A stretch of 64,000 nucleotides of DNA from Anaerozeibacter quisquiliarum (lineage in GTDB: Bacteria > Bacillota > Clostridia > Christensenellales > Aristaeellaceae), in NCBI GenBank assembly GCA_051162045.1, contig JBISDI010000022.1. One strand, given 5' to 3'. Under the pieces are notes generated by a model. The model worked only from the letters and a program-made list of their open reading frames with translations, was not told where the DNA came from and ran no database searches. The position numbers were made by a program, and so were the translations under genes. Positions 34,618 to 42,771 of this stretch are shown here, one piece after another (position 1 is the stretch's first letter; each line of letters begins with the position of its first letter).

Positions 34618-35907
34618 GTGAAGAGGTTCCTATCGGTATTGCTGGCGGTGACCTTGCTGCTGGGTATGGGCAGCGTGGCGTTGGCGGAGAAGGTGCAGGT
34701 CGAGTTCTGGTACGGCTTGGGCGGACCGACGGGCGAGCTGATGCAACAGCTGATCGCCGAGTTCAACGCGTCGCAGGACAAGTACGAGGTCGTCGGCACC
34801 ACGCAGGGCAGCTACACGGAGACGTTCCAGAACATCCAGGCCCCGATCGCGGGGGGCAACCCGCCGGCGCTGGCGGTGCTGGAGTACGGCCAGGTCAATA
34901 ACCTGGCGCTCAAGGGCGTGCTCGAGGACGTGCAGCCCTACATCGACGCGAGCGCGGACTACAAGAGCGACGACGTGATTGAAGCGTTCCGCGAGCAGGG
35001 CCGCTACGGCGAGGCGCTGTACGCGCTGCCGCTGCAGGGCACGACGCAGGTGCTGTACTACGACAAGGCTGCGTTCGCGCAGGCGGGCATCGACGCCGAG
35101 GAGGCGCTGAACACTTGGGAAGGCCTCGTCGACGCGGCGCGCAAGATCACGAAGAAGGACGAATCGGGCAAGACGACCTACTACGGCTGGGAGCCAATGT
35201 GGGGCTACTGGAATCTGATGGACATCGCGTATGCCAACGGCGGCAAGCTGCTGAGTGAGGACGGCACGCAGGTGCTCGTCAACACCCCCGAATGGGTCGA
35301 GGCGTGGGAGCTGATCCGCAAGGCCATCCATGAGGAGGGCATCATGCGCGTGCACTCCACCGGCCAGGGCTGGGAGTATTGGTACGCGACGATCGACGAC
35401 GTGATGCAGGGGCGCGCGGCGGGCTACACCGGCTCGGCGGGCGACCAGGGCGATCTGGATTTTGGCCGCATCGCCGCGCACATCCAGCCGGGCATGGGCG
35501 GCAACAAGGGCGCGGCGGTCGTGGAGGCGACGCAGCTGGTGGTGCTCGCGGGTGCGCCGGCAGAGGCCAAGCAGGGCGCGTTCGATTTCGTGACCTTCAT
35601 GACCAACACGCAGAACACCGCGCGCTGGTCGATGAAGACCGGCTACATCGCGGTGCGCAAGTCGGCGCAGGACGACCCGACGTTCAAGGCGTATGCGGAG
35701 CAGAACCCGCAGGTGCTGGTGCCGCTCAAGCAGGCGTCCGAGATCGGCATCCCGACGATCCTCGACCCCACGGGCAACGCCATCTTCGACGCGCTGCGCA
35801 TCGCCACCGACCTGGTCGAGGTCGAGGGCATCTCCGCGCAGGAAGCGCTGGATGAGGCGCAGGAGATCGGCCAGGCCGCGCTCGACAAGGCGCTCAAGTC
35901 GCGCTGA
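34618..35907 (+). CDS. ABC importer substrate-binding protein, UgpB-like
   Basis: 429 residues from GTG at 34618, with GGAGGAAAT just upstream. The signal peptide ends S-V-A-L-A-E near residue 24; there is no lipobox cysteine. The mature N-terminus (V-E-F-W-Y-G-L-G-G-P-T-G-E) and the loop G-N-P-P-A-L-A-V-L-E-Y-G recall UgpB-type glycerol-3-phosphate / glycerophosphodiester binding proteins, but the ligand is not provable from sequence alone. It closes the MarR-BCCT-permease cluster and is followed by a strong hairpin. Confidence 0.88.
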   Translation: MKRFLSVLLAVTLLLGMGSVALAEKVQVEFWYGLGGPTGELMQQLIAEFNASQDKYEVVGTTQGSYTETFQNIQAPIAGGNPPALAVLEYGQVNNLALKGVLEDVQPYIDASADYKSDDVIEAFREQGRYGEALYALPLQGTTQVLYYDKAAFAQAGIDAEEALNTWEGLVDAARKITKKDESGKTTYYGWEPMWGYWNLMDIAYANGGKLLSEDGTQVLVNTPEWVEAWELIRKAIHEEGIMRVHSTGQGWEYWYATIDDVMQGRAAGYTGSAGDQGDLDFGRIAAHIQPGMGGNKGAAVVEATQLVVLAGAPAEAKQGAFDFVTFMTNTQNTARWSMKTGYIAVRKSAQDDPTFKAYAEQNPQVLVPLKQASEIGIPTILDPTGNAIFDALRIATDLVEVEGISAQEALDEAQEIGQAALDKALKSR

Positions 35908-35998
35908 GCAACCGGCATATCTCCGTGCAAGCGTGACGGGTGTCCCCCGATGCCCTGAAATACGGAGACACCGCCGTCAGACGGCGTCTCGGGGCGCA

Positions 35999-36037
35999 GA
36001 AGAACCTGCTTTTTGTTGCATAAAAAGCGGGTTCTTC
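35999..36037. terminator. Bidirectional terminator
   Basis: A 16-bp stem with one G-U pair (35999-36014 with 36022-36037) and a 7-base loop; the arms themselves carry T5 and A5. It serves the Ugp-like cluster from the left and the leftward hydrolase from the right. A second hairpin (GGCGGGCCGAT and complement, 36046-36072) overlaps the hydrolase stop. Confidence 0.8.
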
Positions 36038-36059
36038 TACGCGCTGGCGGGCCGATCTT

Positions 36060-38069
36060 TCATCGGCCCGCCTCGGACAATTTGGGCTCAAACCCATCCC
36101 CCGCCGCCCCAATGAACACCACATACGCGCCCGTATGCACCACCATCTCGGCGGGTCCCCGCATCAGGCTGTCGTAGGCGGGCAGCAAGTCCGGCGCAAA
36201 GATCAGCAACCGGCCGCCTTCGGGTATGTCGCAGGTGAGCACCGCGTCCTTCGTGATTCGGCGGGCTGCGTTGCGCCCGCTCTCCGGGATCGAAACGCGC
36301 TCGCCTTCGGCCAGATCGACGACGTCGTTTGCGTCCGTGAACAGGAAGCCGTTCACCTTGAGCATCAGCTTGCCGTTCTCCTCCACGATACGGGGCTCAG
36401 CCAGATCCGCCGCGTTGCGCAGGCACATCCGGGTGGTGCGCGGCCCGCTGATCGCGCAGGGAACGTAGGCGGTATCGCCGTTCAGGGCCTCGTTGTTCCG
36501 GTAGTAGATATAGCCGGGAAGGCCCGGAATCAGCCCGGTCGCCGCCATAAAGCCCTCGAATTCGGTGGCGCTCAAGTTTGCGGGCACCCAGGCGATCCAT
36601 TTCCTGGCCTCGAACGCCGTCTCCGTCGTCGGGGTGCCCGGCGGCAGCGCCTGGGCGATGACCATGCCCCTCCGGCCTCCCCGCGGATAGGCCATCAGGT
36701 ACTTTACATCGTCCGATTCCGCGAAGGCCAGCCGGCCGCCGTCGCTGTGGAAGAAGCCATCCGCCCGATAGGGGTAGCTCGCTCGCAACACGAAGTCCTC
36801 GCCGTCGAACACGCTGTACGACAGCGTGTTCGCGTCGCGGTCGAACGCCACCCGGACGACGCTGCTGTTCGTCCCATAGTATCCCTCGAAGCCGAGCACA
36901 CCCGCTGGGATGGGGGCAGATGCGGGCGGGAGCGCAGCCCTGTGCGGATCGGACTTTACCAAGCCCTTTTCCTCCAGCAGCGCCTGCAGGATCACGTCGC
37001 AGATACCCATTACATCGGCGCTGCCGGTGACCGAGAGGGCCACCGCCAGCCGCTGTTTCGGCGCGACGTAGAGCTGGGATGAAAACTGGGCGCTGCCTCC
37101 ATTCTTCGCGAACACCCGAATGCCCTGATCCTCAAACCGCTCAAGCGAGACGAAGTCCCAGCCCAGCCCGAACTGGTAGAAGGCCGGCCCCTCGGGCACG
37201 GTCCCGGGCGCGAACTGCGGCGCTTGAAACTCCGCGAGCGCCGCCTCGGACAGCAAACCGCCTTCGAAGATCGCCCGGGCGAATCGGCACAGGTCCTCGG
37301 CGGTGGAGGAGAGTCCGCCGGATCCCCGCGCATGCACGTACTCAGCCGGCAAGGCCGCGCCCGATTGGTGGTCGTAGTGAAGGGCGATGTTCTCGTTGTT
37401 TTCCCGGAAGTTGCAGCTCGTGTCCGCCATGCCCGCCTTCTGGAAAATACGCGCATGCAGGAACTCGCCGTAGGACACACCCGAAACCCGCTCGATGATC
37501 GCCTCGGCCAGCGTCAGGGCGTCGTTGCAGTAGACGCTCAGTTCCCCCGGCGCATGCTTGAGACCGCTGTCGGCCAGCACCTCGAGCGTCCGGCCGATGT
37601 AGCCGTCATACTTCACCGAGCCCAGGGCGTCCTTCATGATCGAACCGGGCAGGCCGGACGCGTGGTTGAGCAGCATGCGCACCGTGATGTCCGTGTAGCG
37701 TTCGTCGGCCATCGTGAATTCGGGCAGGTAGGCTGTGACCGGCCTGTCAAGCGCGACCTTCCCCTCGTCGCACAGCATCAGGATCGCCGCGGCGGTGAAC
37801 ACCTTGCTGATCGAGGCGATGTTGAACTGGGTATGCGCGTCGACGGGGATCGAACGCGCCCGGTCGCGCATGCCGAAGGTCTGCGCGTATACGATCTCAC
37901 CGTCGTCCATCACCGCCACCGTGGCGCTGCCCGCGCCGCCTGAGATGGCCTTCCACAGCTCGGTTCGAGCCGCCGCCGCGACCCGATTGGCCGCGCCTTC
38001 GCCCTGCGCAGCCAGCGGCGCTACGCACAGCATGAGGCACAACAACATCGACAGAATCCGCTTTGTCAT
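36060..38069 (-). CDS. Exported beta-lactamase-fold serine hydrolase (class C / D-aminopeptidase-like)
   Basis: 669 residues. A signal peptide covers about 1-24 (ending P-L-A-A-Q). The N-terminal serine-hydrolase domain (about 35-390) has the S-x-x-K motif A-S-I-S-K-V-F (about 85-91) and Y-C-N (about 170) as the tyrosine motif. The remaining ~270 residues form beta-rich domains of unknown role. Such proteins act on peptidoglycan peptides or small esters; true beta-lactam resistance is not implied. Start at 38069 has AAGGAGGCG upstream. It lies 92 bases downstream of the LAL regulator, on the same strand as the BMC operon, but its function does not obviously fit it. Confidence 0.8.
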   Translation of the reverse strand: MTKRILSMLLCLMLCVAPLAAQGEGAANRVAAAARTELWKAISGGAGSATVAVMDDGEIVYAQTFGMRDRARSIPVDAHTQFNIASISKVFTAAAILMLCDEGKVALDRPVTAYLPEFTMADERYTDITVRMLLNHASGLPGSIMKDALGSVKYDGYIGRTLEVLADSGLKHAPGELSVYCNDALTLAEAIIERVSGVSYGEFLHARIFQKAGMADTSCNFRENNENIALHYDHQSGAALPAEYVHARGSGGLSSTAEDLCRFARAIFEGGLLSEAALAEFQAPQFAPGTVPEGPAFYQFGLGWDFVSLERFEDQGIRVFAKNGGSAQFSSQLYVAPKQRLAVALSVTGSADVMGICDVILQALLEEKGLVKSDPHRAALPPASAPIPAGVLGFEGYYGTNSSVVRVAFDRDANTLSYSVFDGEDFVLRASYPYRADGFFHSDGGRLAFAESDDVKYLMAYPRGGRRGMVIAQALPPGTPTTETAFEARKWIAWVPANLSATEFEGFMAATGLIPGLPGYIYYRNNEALNGDTAYVPCAISGPRTTRMCLRNAADLAEPRIVEENGKLMLKVNGFLFTDANDVVDLAEGERVSIPESGRNAARRITKDAVLTCDIPEGGRLLIFAPDLLPAYDSLMRGPAEMVVHTGAYVVFIGAAGDGFEPKLSEAGR

Positions 38070-38160
38070 GGATGAATCGCCTCCTTCGCTTCATCCCTTG
38101 ATGATAAACGGATTTGCCGTCAAGGAACATATGCCGAACGGCATATTTTGCGGCGGGAGA

Positions 38161-40626
38161 TCAGAGGATTTTCAACATCTGCGCCTTCTTCAGCGCCGCG
38201 GTCTTGCCGCTGACCCCGAGCTTGCGGTAGATGTTCTCCAAGTGCGCCTTGACCGTACCCGGGGAGACAAACATCCGCGCCGCGACTTCATCCCGACGCA
38301 GGCCCTCGGCGGTCAGGCGCAGCACCTCGAGCTCGCGCGGCGTCGGCAAAGTGGCGGCTTGCGGAGCGCGGCTCAGGCTGCTTGCATATTGTTCGCAGGC
38401 CGCGAGCACGGACTGGGTGTATGCGTCGCAGGCGACGCGGCGCATCATGTCGAGGATCGCCGGGGCGTACTCCGCGAAGGGCAGGATCAGCCGGTCGGTT
38501 CGGCCGATGTCGAGCGCCGCCCGCAGCGCCGCCGAACCCACCTCCATGCCGTACAACCGGTACTTGGCCGCCGCGCCGAGGATCTGGTTGTGCACGAGAC
38601 CCAGCTGGTTGCGCAGGATGCCGAAGTATTGCGGGAGGGTTTCGGTTAGCATCTCGAGCCGCAGGAAATCCTTCGACAGCAGCACGGCCTTGCCGTAGAC
38701 GATGTAGTTGAACGCCATGCCCTGATACATGAAGCGGGCCGGGGACATGTCGCCGGTGCGCAGCCACTCGGGGATGCCGTCCGGTCGCATCAGGCATGCG
38801 TGGACATAGCCCTCGATCAGATCCAGCGTGGTGTTGTAGACGGCGCGGTTTTCTTGCTCCACGTCGGCGCGCAGCCCGCGCAGGTGGCCGAGCGCCTCGC
38901 CGATCCTGCCCTGGTGGATGTACAGCCGTGCGAGCGTCAGCCCAGCGCACAGGATGATGCCGGTCTGGCCCATGCTATGCGCCTTGTAGATCGCCTTGAA
39001 AGCGTTCAGCTCCGCCGCCGGCCAGTCGCCGGTCTCGAGCGCATATTCGGCCAGCGTCACGTAGTCGCAGCCGGTGCCGCAGCCGTTCGCCAGCCGCGAA
39101 AACGCGGGGAATTCGGCGGCCATGTATGAGGCTGTCTCGCGCAGCCGGCCCGGCTCCCGGTAGTAGGTGTACAAAAAGTGCGGGCAGCCGAAGGTGAACT
39201 CGCCCTCGCGCCGAATCAGCCGGGAGCTGCCGCCTCCAAGCAGCCGAAGCGCCTCGTTCGTGCAGGCCACCATCTTGTGCGCGTCGTTGAACACGACGAA
39301 CACGCGCGCGGTGCTGATCTCCGAGAGCACGCGGCTGCGGCGGCTGGAATCGATGTCCGCGGCGCACTCATAATGCGCCTGCAGCGCGTCCAGAAGCGCC
39401 ACGGCATGCCCTGGCGCCTCGCTACCGCCGCTTAAGAGCAGCATGACGACGTATTGCAGGCAGGCGAGCGGGTACTTAAGCAGCAATGTGCGGGGCGCCG
39501 CGGCGAACATGTCGAGCGCGCCGTCGAATTCGGCGGAATCGTTGGTGATGGCGTCCTCGTCGTCGAGCAGGGAAAGCACGCGTTTCACCTCCCCGGCGCG
39601 GCAGAGGCAGGCGCAGGCGGGCTTGACCGCCCCTTGCTGAAGGTGCCACTCGCCCACGCGCCGGTAGAGCGGCGCTCGCTCGGCATCGTCCTGCCTTAGG
39701 CGCAGGAAATCCAGCAGCACGTTGTGGATGCGGTACAAGTCCGCCGGCTCGTCATAGGAGATAAAGGCGTTTTCCCGGCGTAACCGCCTGAGGATGTCCC
39801 CGGCGCATGCTTCCTCGGTCACGAAGCGCGCCTGATCCGCCGTGAAGGCGTCCATCACGGACACGCGCCTGAGAAATCGCCGAATCGGCTCGTCGTAGGC
39901 CTTGTAGAGCACCTGTTCCACCAGTTCGTCGATGGCGCTGCCCCCGCCCACCGGGATGCCCTGCTCGATCCCGAGCAAAATCAGGTATGCCAGCGAGATC
40001 CAGCCGTCCGTGTATGTTGCGACCCTTTTCAGCGCTTCCTCGCCGGGGCGAAAGCCCATCAGTGCGCAGTAGGCCCGCAGTTCCCCGTCGGTGAAGCGCA
40101 GCGTGCGTTGGGGCAGGATGCTGCATAGTCCCTTGGCGGCCAGCTCTGCAACGTCGAGGTTCGAGGTGTCGCGGGTCAGGAGGACGATGTGCAGGTTGCC
40201 CGGCAGCTCGGTGACGAAGCGCCGGAACAGCGTGGTCAGCTTCATGTCCCTTGCCAGGTGGAAGTCGTCGACGACGATCGCGGTGTCGGGTCTCCAATCT
40301 ATCCCATCGATGATGGCGATCATCGCCGCCGTCTGCGGCGCGTCGGAAGGCACGCCGAGGCACCGCAGACGACGGCCCGCCGCCTCGTCGAGCTTGCCGA
40401 TTTCGGCCGCGAAGCGCGCCCAAAACGACTGCGCCGTGTCGTCCTCGGGGTAAAACGAGGTCCAGACGACCGGCGTTCCCCTGAGCGCGAGAAAATCCCA
40501 TACCGCCGTGGTCTTGCCGTAGCCGATCGGCGCTTCCACGACGGTCATTGGGTGGTCGAATATGCGCTCCAGCGCCCGGTTGACGCGGTCCCGCCGGAGG
40601 GTCTTGTGCTGCCTCGGTTTAGTCAT
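38161..40626 (-). CDS. LAL-type (MalT-like) LuxR-family transcriptional activator
   Basis: 821 residues. The N-terminal P-loop is E-A-P-I-G-Y-G-K-T-T (31-40), with I-V-V-D-D-F-H as Walker B. A helical repeat region fills the middle. The C-terminal LuxR helix-turn-helix begins P-T-P-R-E-L-E-V-L-R-L and contains V-S-P-G-T-V-K-A-H-L-E-N-I-Y-R-K-L. This is the STAND architecture of MalT, where ATP and a sugar inducer drive oligomerisation. It overlaps the preceding P-loop gene by eight bases, so it belongs to the end of the BMC operon and may activate it. The inducer could be the BMC substrate, by inference. Confidence 0.88.
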   Translation of the reverse strand: MTKPRQHKTLRRDRVNRALERIFDHPMTVVEAPIGYGKTTAVWDFLALRGTPVVWTSFYPEDDTAQSFWARFAAEIGKLDEAAGRRLRCLGVPSDAPQTAAMIAIIDGIDWRPDTAIVVDDFHLARDMKLTTLFRRFVTELPGNLHIVLLTRDTSNLDVAELAAKGLCSILPQRTLRFTDGELRAYCALMGFRPGEEALKRVATYTDGWISLAYLILLGIEQGIPVGGGSAIDELVEQVLYKAYDEPIRRFLRRVSVMDAFTADQARFVTEEACAGDILRRLRRENAFISYDEPADLYRIHNVLLDFLRLRQDDAERAPLYRRVGEWHLQQGAVKPACACLCRAGEVKRVLSLLDDEDAITNDSAEFDGALDMFAAAPRTLLLKYPLACLQYVVMLLLSGGSEAPGHAVALLDALQAHYECAADIDSSRRSRVLSEISTARVFVVFNDAHKMVACTNEALRLLGGGSSRLIRREGEFTFGCPHFLYTYYREPGRLRETASYMAAEFPAFSRLANGCGTGCDYVTLAEYALETGDWPAAELNAFKAIYKAHSMGQTGIILCAGLTLARLYIHQGRIGEALGHLRGLRADVEQENRAVYNTTLDLIEGYVHACLMRPDGIPEWLRTGDMSPARFMYQGMAFNYIVYGKAVLLSKDFLRLEMLTETLPQYFGILRNQLGLVHNQILGAAAKYRLYGMEVGSAALRAALDIGRTDRLILPFAEYAPAILDMMRRVACDAYTQSVLAACEQYASSLSRAPQAATLPTPRELEVLRLTAEGLRRDEVAARMFVSPGTVKAHLENIYRKLGVSGKTAALKKAQMLKIL

Positions 40627-41539
40627 ACCCCTTAATCCGGTTGAGGTCGCTCACGTCGTTGAGATCGACGCCCCCGACCAGCCCCACCAGCAGGTGCTTC
40701 TCCGACATCGGATCGTACTTGATCTCGGGCACCATGCGGAACCCCTCGATCTCGCCGGTGGAGCGCACATGCATGCGCGGCCCGGTGCATATGTGCGCCG
40801 TGTCGCCGAACATGATGTGGTTCTCGTCGCGGAATGAAACCGGCAAATCGAGCGCGATTTGCGAAAGCACATAGGCCTCGATCTTCGCGATATCGATCGG
40901 CGGGCGCTCGTCGAATTCCAGCACGAATCCATGCCGCACGTCGCCGTGCTGGAAGCGCAGCTGCGTCTGGTTGACGAGCTCGCGCTCGGACAGGTCCTCG
41001 GCGGTGTGCGCCATCTTTCGGTAGCGGATCGAGCGGAACACGATCTCGGCGATGTCGGCGGGGTGGGGGCCGAAGATCGTAGGCCGCGTGACCAGGATCT
41101 CCTCACCCACGCCGATCAGCAGCTCGGCGTTGAACGAGATGAAGGGCCTCAGCAGGTCGAAGTGCTCCACCACCACCCGCTTGCCGAGCCTGAGCGCGGC
41201 CTCCACCGCCTCGGCCAGTACGCCCATCTGAGTGAATGCCGACTCGAAGCGGATGTCCATGTGGTAGGTGTGCGGGCTGAAGAAGCCGCCCTCGTCCACC
41301 GACAGGATGGGCAGCGGGCGCACGTTGACGCCGTTGTCGTCGTTGGTCATCTCGAGCCCGGGGAACATGCCCTTGACCAGCATGCTCTTGCCCGAGCCGG
41401 CCTCGCCCACGATGCCGATCAGCCGGTCGAACGGGCTCAGGTGCCGCGCCGCGATGGTCTGGCCCATCAGCGTCATGCGCACCACGCCCCGCGGCGCGAA
41501 GTAGACGCTGTACAGGAGGCGGTCGTTCATGGTGTTCAT
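40619..41539 (-). CDS. BMC-linked P-loop protein (annotated elsewhere as AlaRS second additional domain protein)
   Basis: 306 residues from ATG at 41539, behind GGAGGG. A clear Walker A, G-E-A-G-S-G-K-S (44-51), is followed by M-F-P-G-L-E-M-T-N-D-D. The middle has R-V-V-V-E-H-F-D-L and V-T-R-P-T-I-F-G-P. I recall close relatives carrying the label alanine-tRNA synthetase second additional domain; function is unknown. The C-terminal half has an AlaX-like H-x3-H spread (R-F-Q-H-G-D-V-R-H-G) and a late C-T-G-P-R-M-H-V-R. It lies between the pentamer genes and the LAL regulator in one transcription unit, so a regulatory, nucleotide-kinase-like or BMC-assembly role is possible. Confidence 0.6.
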   Translation of the reverse strand: MNTMNDRLLYSVYFAPRGVVRMTLMGQTIAARHLSPFDRLIGIVGEAGSGKSMLVKGMFPGLEMTNDDNGVNVRPLPILSVDEGGFFSPHTYHMDIRFESAFTQMGVLAEAVEAALRLGKRVVVEHFDLLRPFISFNAELLIGVGEEILVTRPTIFGPHPADIAEIVFRSIRYRKMAHTAEDLSERELVNQTQLRFQHGDVRHGFVLEFDERPPIDIAKIEAYVLSQIALDLPVSFRDENHIMFGDTAHICTGPRMHVRSTGEIEGFRMVPEIKYDPMSEKHLLVGLVGGVDLNDVSDLNRIKGYD

Positions 41540-41581
41540 AGCCGGCCCTCCGTTGCTAAAAATTTGCGTTCGGGATTCTCT

Positions 41582-41845
41582 TTACAGCGTCTCCGGGTCG
41601 ATGATGCCGGCGATGGTCAGGTCGCTGGGCGGGGGGGCTTCGCGGCTCAGCATCAGCGCGGCTTCGGCGCGGCCGATCATGAATACCGTATCGCCGATGC
41701 CCGCCTGGCGTGTGCCGTCGCAGGCGATCACCAGCCCCTTTTCCGCGCCGCCCACGAGCTGGCGTACCACCATCAGCTTGATGCCCTTAAGCGTCGCCGT
41801 CTTCACCGTGCACACCACCGTGCCGACCACCCGTCCGATGTTCAA
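41582..41845 (-). CDS. BMC pentameric vertex protein (EutN/CcmL family), copy 4
   Basis: 87 residues, the length of a CcmL/EutN protein. N-terminus M-N-I-G-R-V-V-G-T-V-V-C-T-V-K is the family hallmark, followed by G-I-K-L-M-V-V and D-T-V-F-M-I-G-R-A-E-A-A. BMC-P pentamers cap the twelve vertices of the shell. This copy is the most diverged of the four. It is 22 bases downstream of copy 3 in the same operon. Confidence 0.92.
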   Translation of the reverse strand: MNIGRVVGTVVCTVKTATLKGIKLMVVRQLVGGAEKGLVIACDGTRQAGIGDTVFMIGRAEAALMLSREAPPPSDLTIAGIIDPETL

Positions 41846-41867
41846 GCATTCGCCCTCCTCATTCGCG

Positions 41868-42161
41868 TTACCCGTGACACCGGGTCGTCTTGCCTTGGCA
41901 GGTAAACGAATCGACCACGCCGCACAGCGTGATGCCGGCGATCAGCTGCTTGTCCTCCATCACCATCTGCGCCGCGCCGCCGTCGTTGTTGGCCAGCACG
42001 ATGTCGCCCACGCCGGCGTTCGCCGCGTCCAGCGCCACCAACTCCTCGCCCGCTTCGTTCATGTCGAGATCCAGATAGCGCACCTTGAGCAGCTTGAGGC
42101 CGCGGTATTTTTCGTACTTGACGGTGGACACCACCGTGCCGGTCACGCGCGCCAGCTTCAT
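41868..42161 (-). CDS. BMC pentameric vertex protein (EutN/CcmL family), copy 3
   Basis: 97 residues. Opening M-K-L-A-R-V-T-G-T-V-V-S-T-V-K; core V-A-L-D-A-A-N-A-G-V-G-D-I-V-L. Unlike other copies it ends C-Q-G-K-T-T-R-C-H-G, with two cysteines, and has N-N-D-G-G-A-A-Q where copies 1 and 2 have an S-S-x-R-Q-T/S element. Start ATG overlaps the copy-2 stop as ATGA. Predicted shell vertex component. Confidence 0.92.
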   Translation of the reverse strand: MKLARVTGTVVSTVKYEKYRGLKLLKVRYLDLDMNEAGEELVALDAANAGVGDIVLANNDGGAAQMVMEDKQLIAGITLCGVVDSFTCQGKTTRCHG

Positions 42162-42466
42162 AGCCCGGCCTCCGCGCCTTTGTCGTACTTGCGCTTACCC
42201 AGCACGTCCACAAAGTCCACGATGCCCACGATCGTGCTGTCCACCGGCTTGCCGGTAGTCAGATCGGTCTGGCGCGAGGAACTGCCGCCCGCCCACATCA
42301 CGATCTCGCCCTCGCCCGCGCCCACGGCGTCCACGGTGACAAACGGCGCGCCCTTCTCCTGCATCGTGTCCATGTCGATGGGCACCGCCACCAGCAGCTT
42401 GAGCCCATTCAGCCGATCGGACTTGCGGGTGCTCACGACGGAGCCGATCACCTTGGCCAGCTGCAT
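42158..42466 (-). CDS. BMC pentameric vertex protein (EutN/CcmL family), copy 2
   Basis: 102 residues from ATG at 42466 with AAGGAGGCG upstream, starting inside copy 1. Opening M-Q-L-A-K-V-I-G-S-V-V-S-T-R-K; core V-D-A-V-G-A-G-E-G-E-I-V-M-W-A-G-G-S-S-S-R-Q-T is the classical EutN/CcmL pore-side loop. Predicted shell vertex protein; together with the other three paralogues it could form distinct pentamers or mixed ones. Confidence 0.95.
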   Translation of the reverse strand: MQLAKVIGSVVSTRKSDRLNGLKLLVAVPIDMDTMQEKGAPFVTVDAVGAGEGEIVMWAGGSSSRQTDLTTGKPVDSTIVGIVDFVDVLGKRKYDKGAEAGL

Positions 42467-42771
42467 GCGTCCGCCTCCTTCGCCTTGTCGTAGACCCGCG
42501 TACCGCGCAGGTCGATCGAGTCCAGGATGCCGTAGATCGAGTAGTCCGACGCCAGCTGCTTCGTCGTGTCCGACTGCCGGGCGGAGCTGCCGTAGGCGCA
42601 GAACACCAGGTCGCCTTCGCCCGCGCCCACGTCGTCCACGCAGATCACGTAGTCGTTTGACATTTTCAAGGTATCAAGCGCAACGGGCTGTACGATCAGC
42701 AGCTTTACGCCGCCGAGCGCCTTGGACTTGTTGGTGCTGACCACGTTGCCGGTGACGCGGCCTACAAGCAT
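42448..42771 (-). CDS. BMC pentameric vertex protein (EutN/CcmL family), copy 1
   Basis: 107 residues. Opening M-L-V-G-R-V-T-G-N-V-V-S-T-N-K; core V-D-D-V-G-A-G-E-G-D-L-V-F-C-A-Y-G-S-S-A-R-Q-S. It starts 10 bases inside the lacI gene and overlaps copy 2, so the four paralogues are tightly packed, translationally linked products of gene duplication. Predicted vertex protein. Confidence 0.95.
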   Translation of the reverse strand: MLVGRVTGNVVSTNKSKALGGVKLLIVQPVALDTLKMSNDYVICVDDVGAGEGDLVFCAYGSSARQSDTTKQLASDYSIYGILDSIDLRGTRVYDKAKEADACSWPR

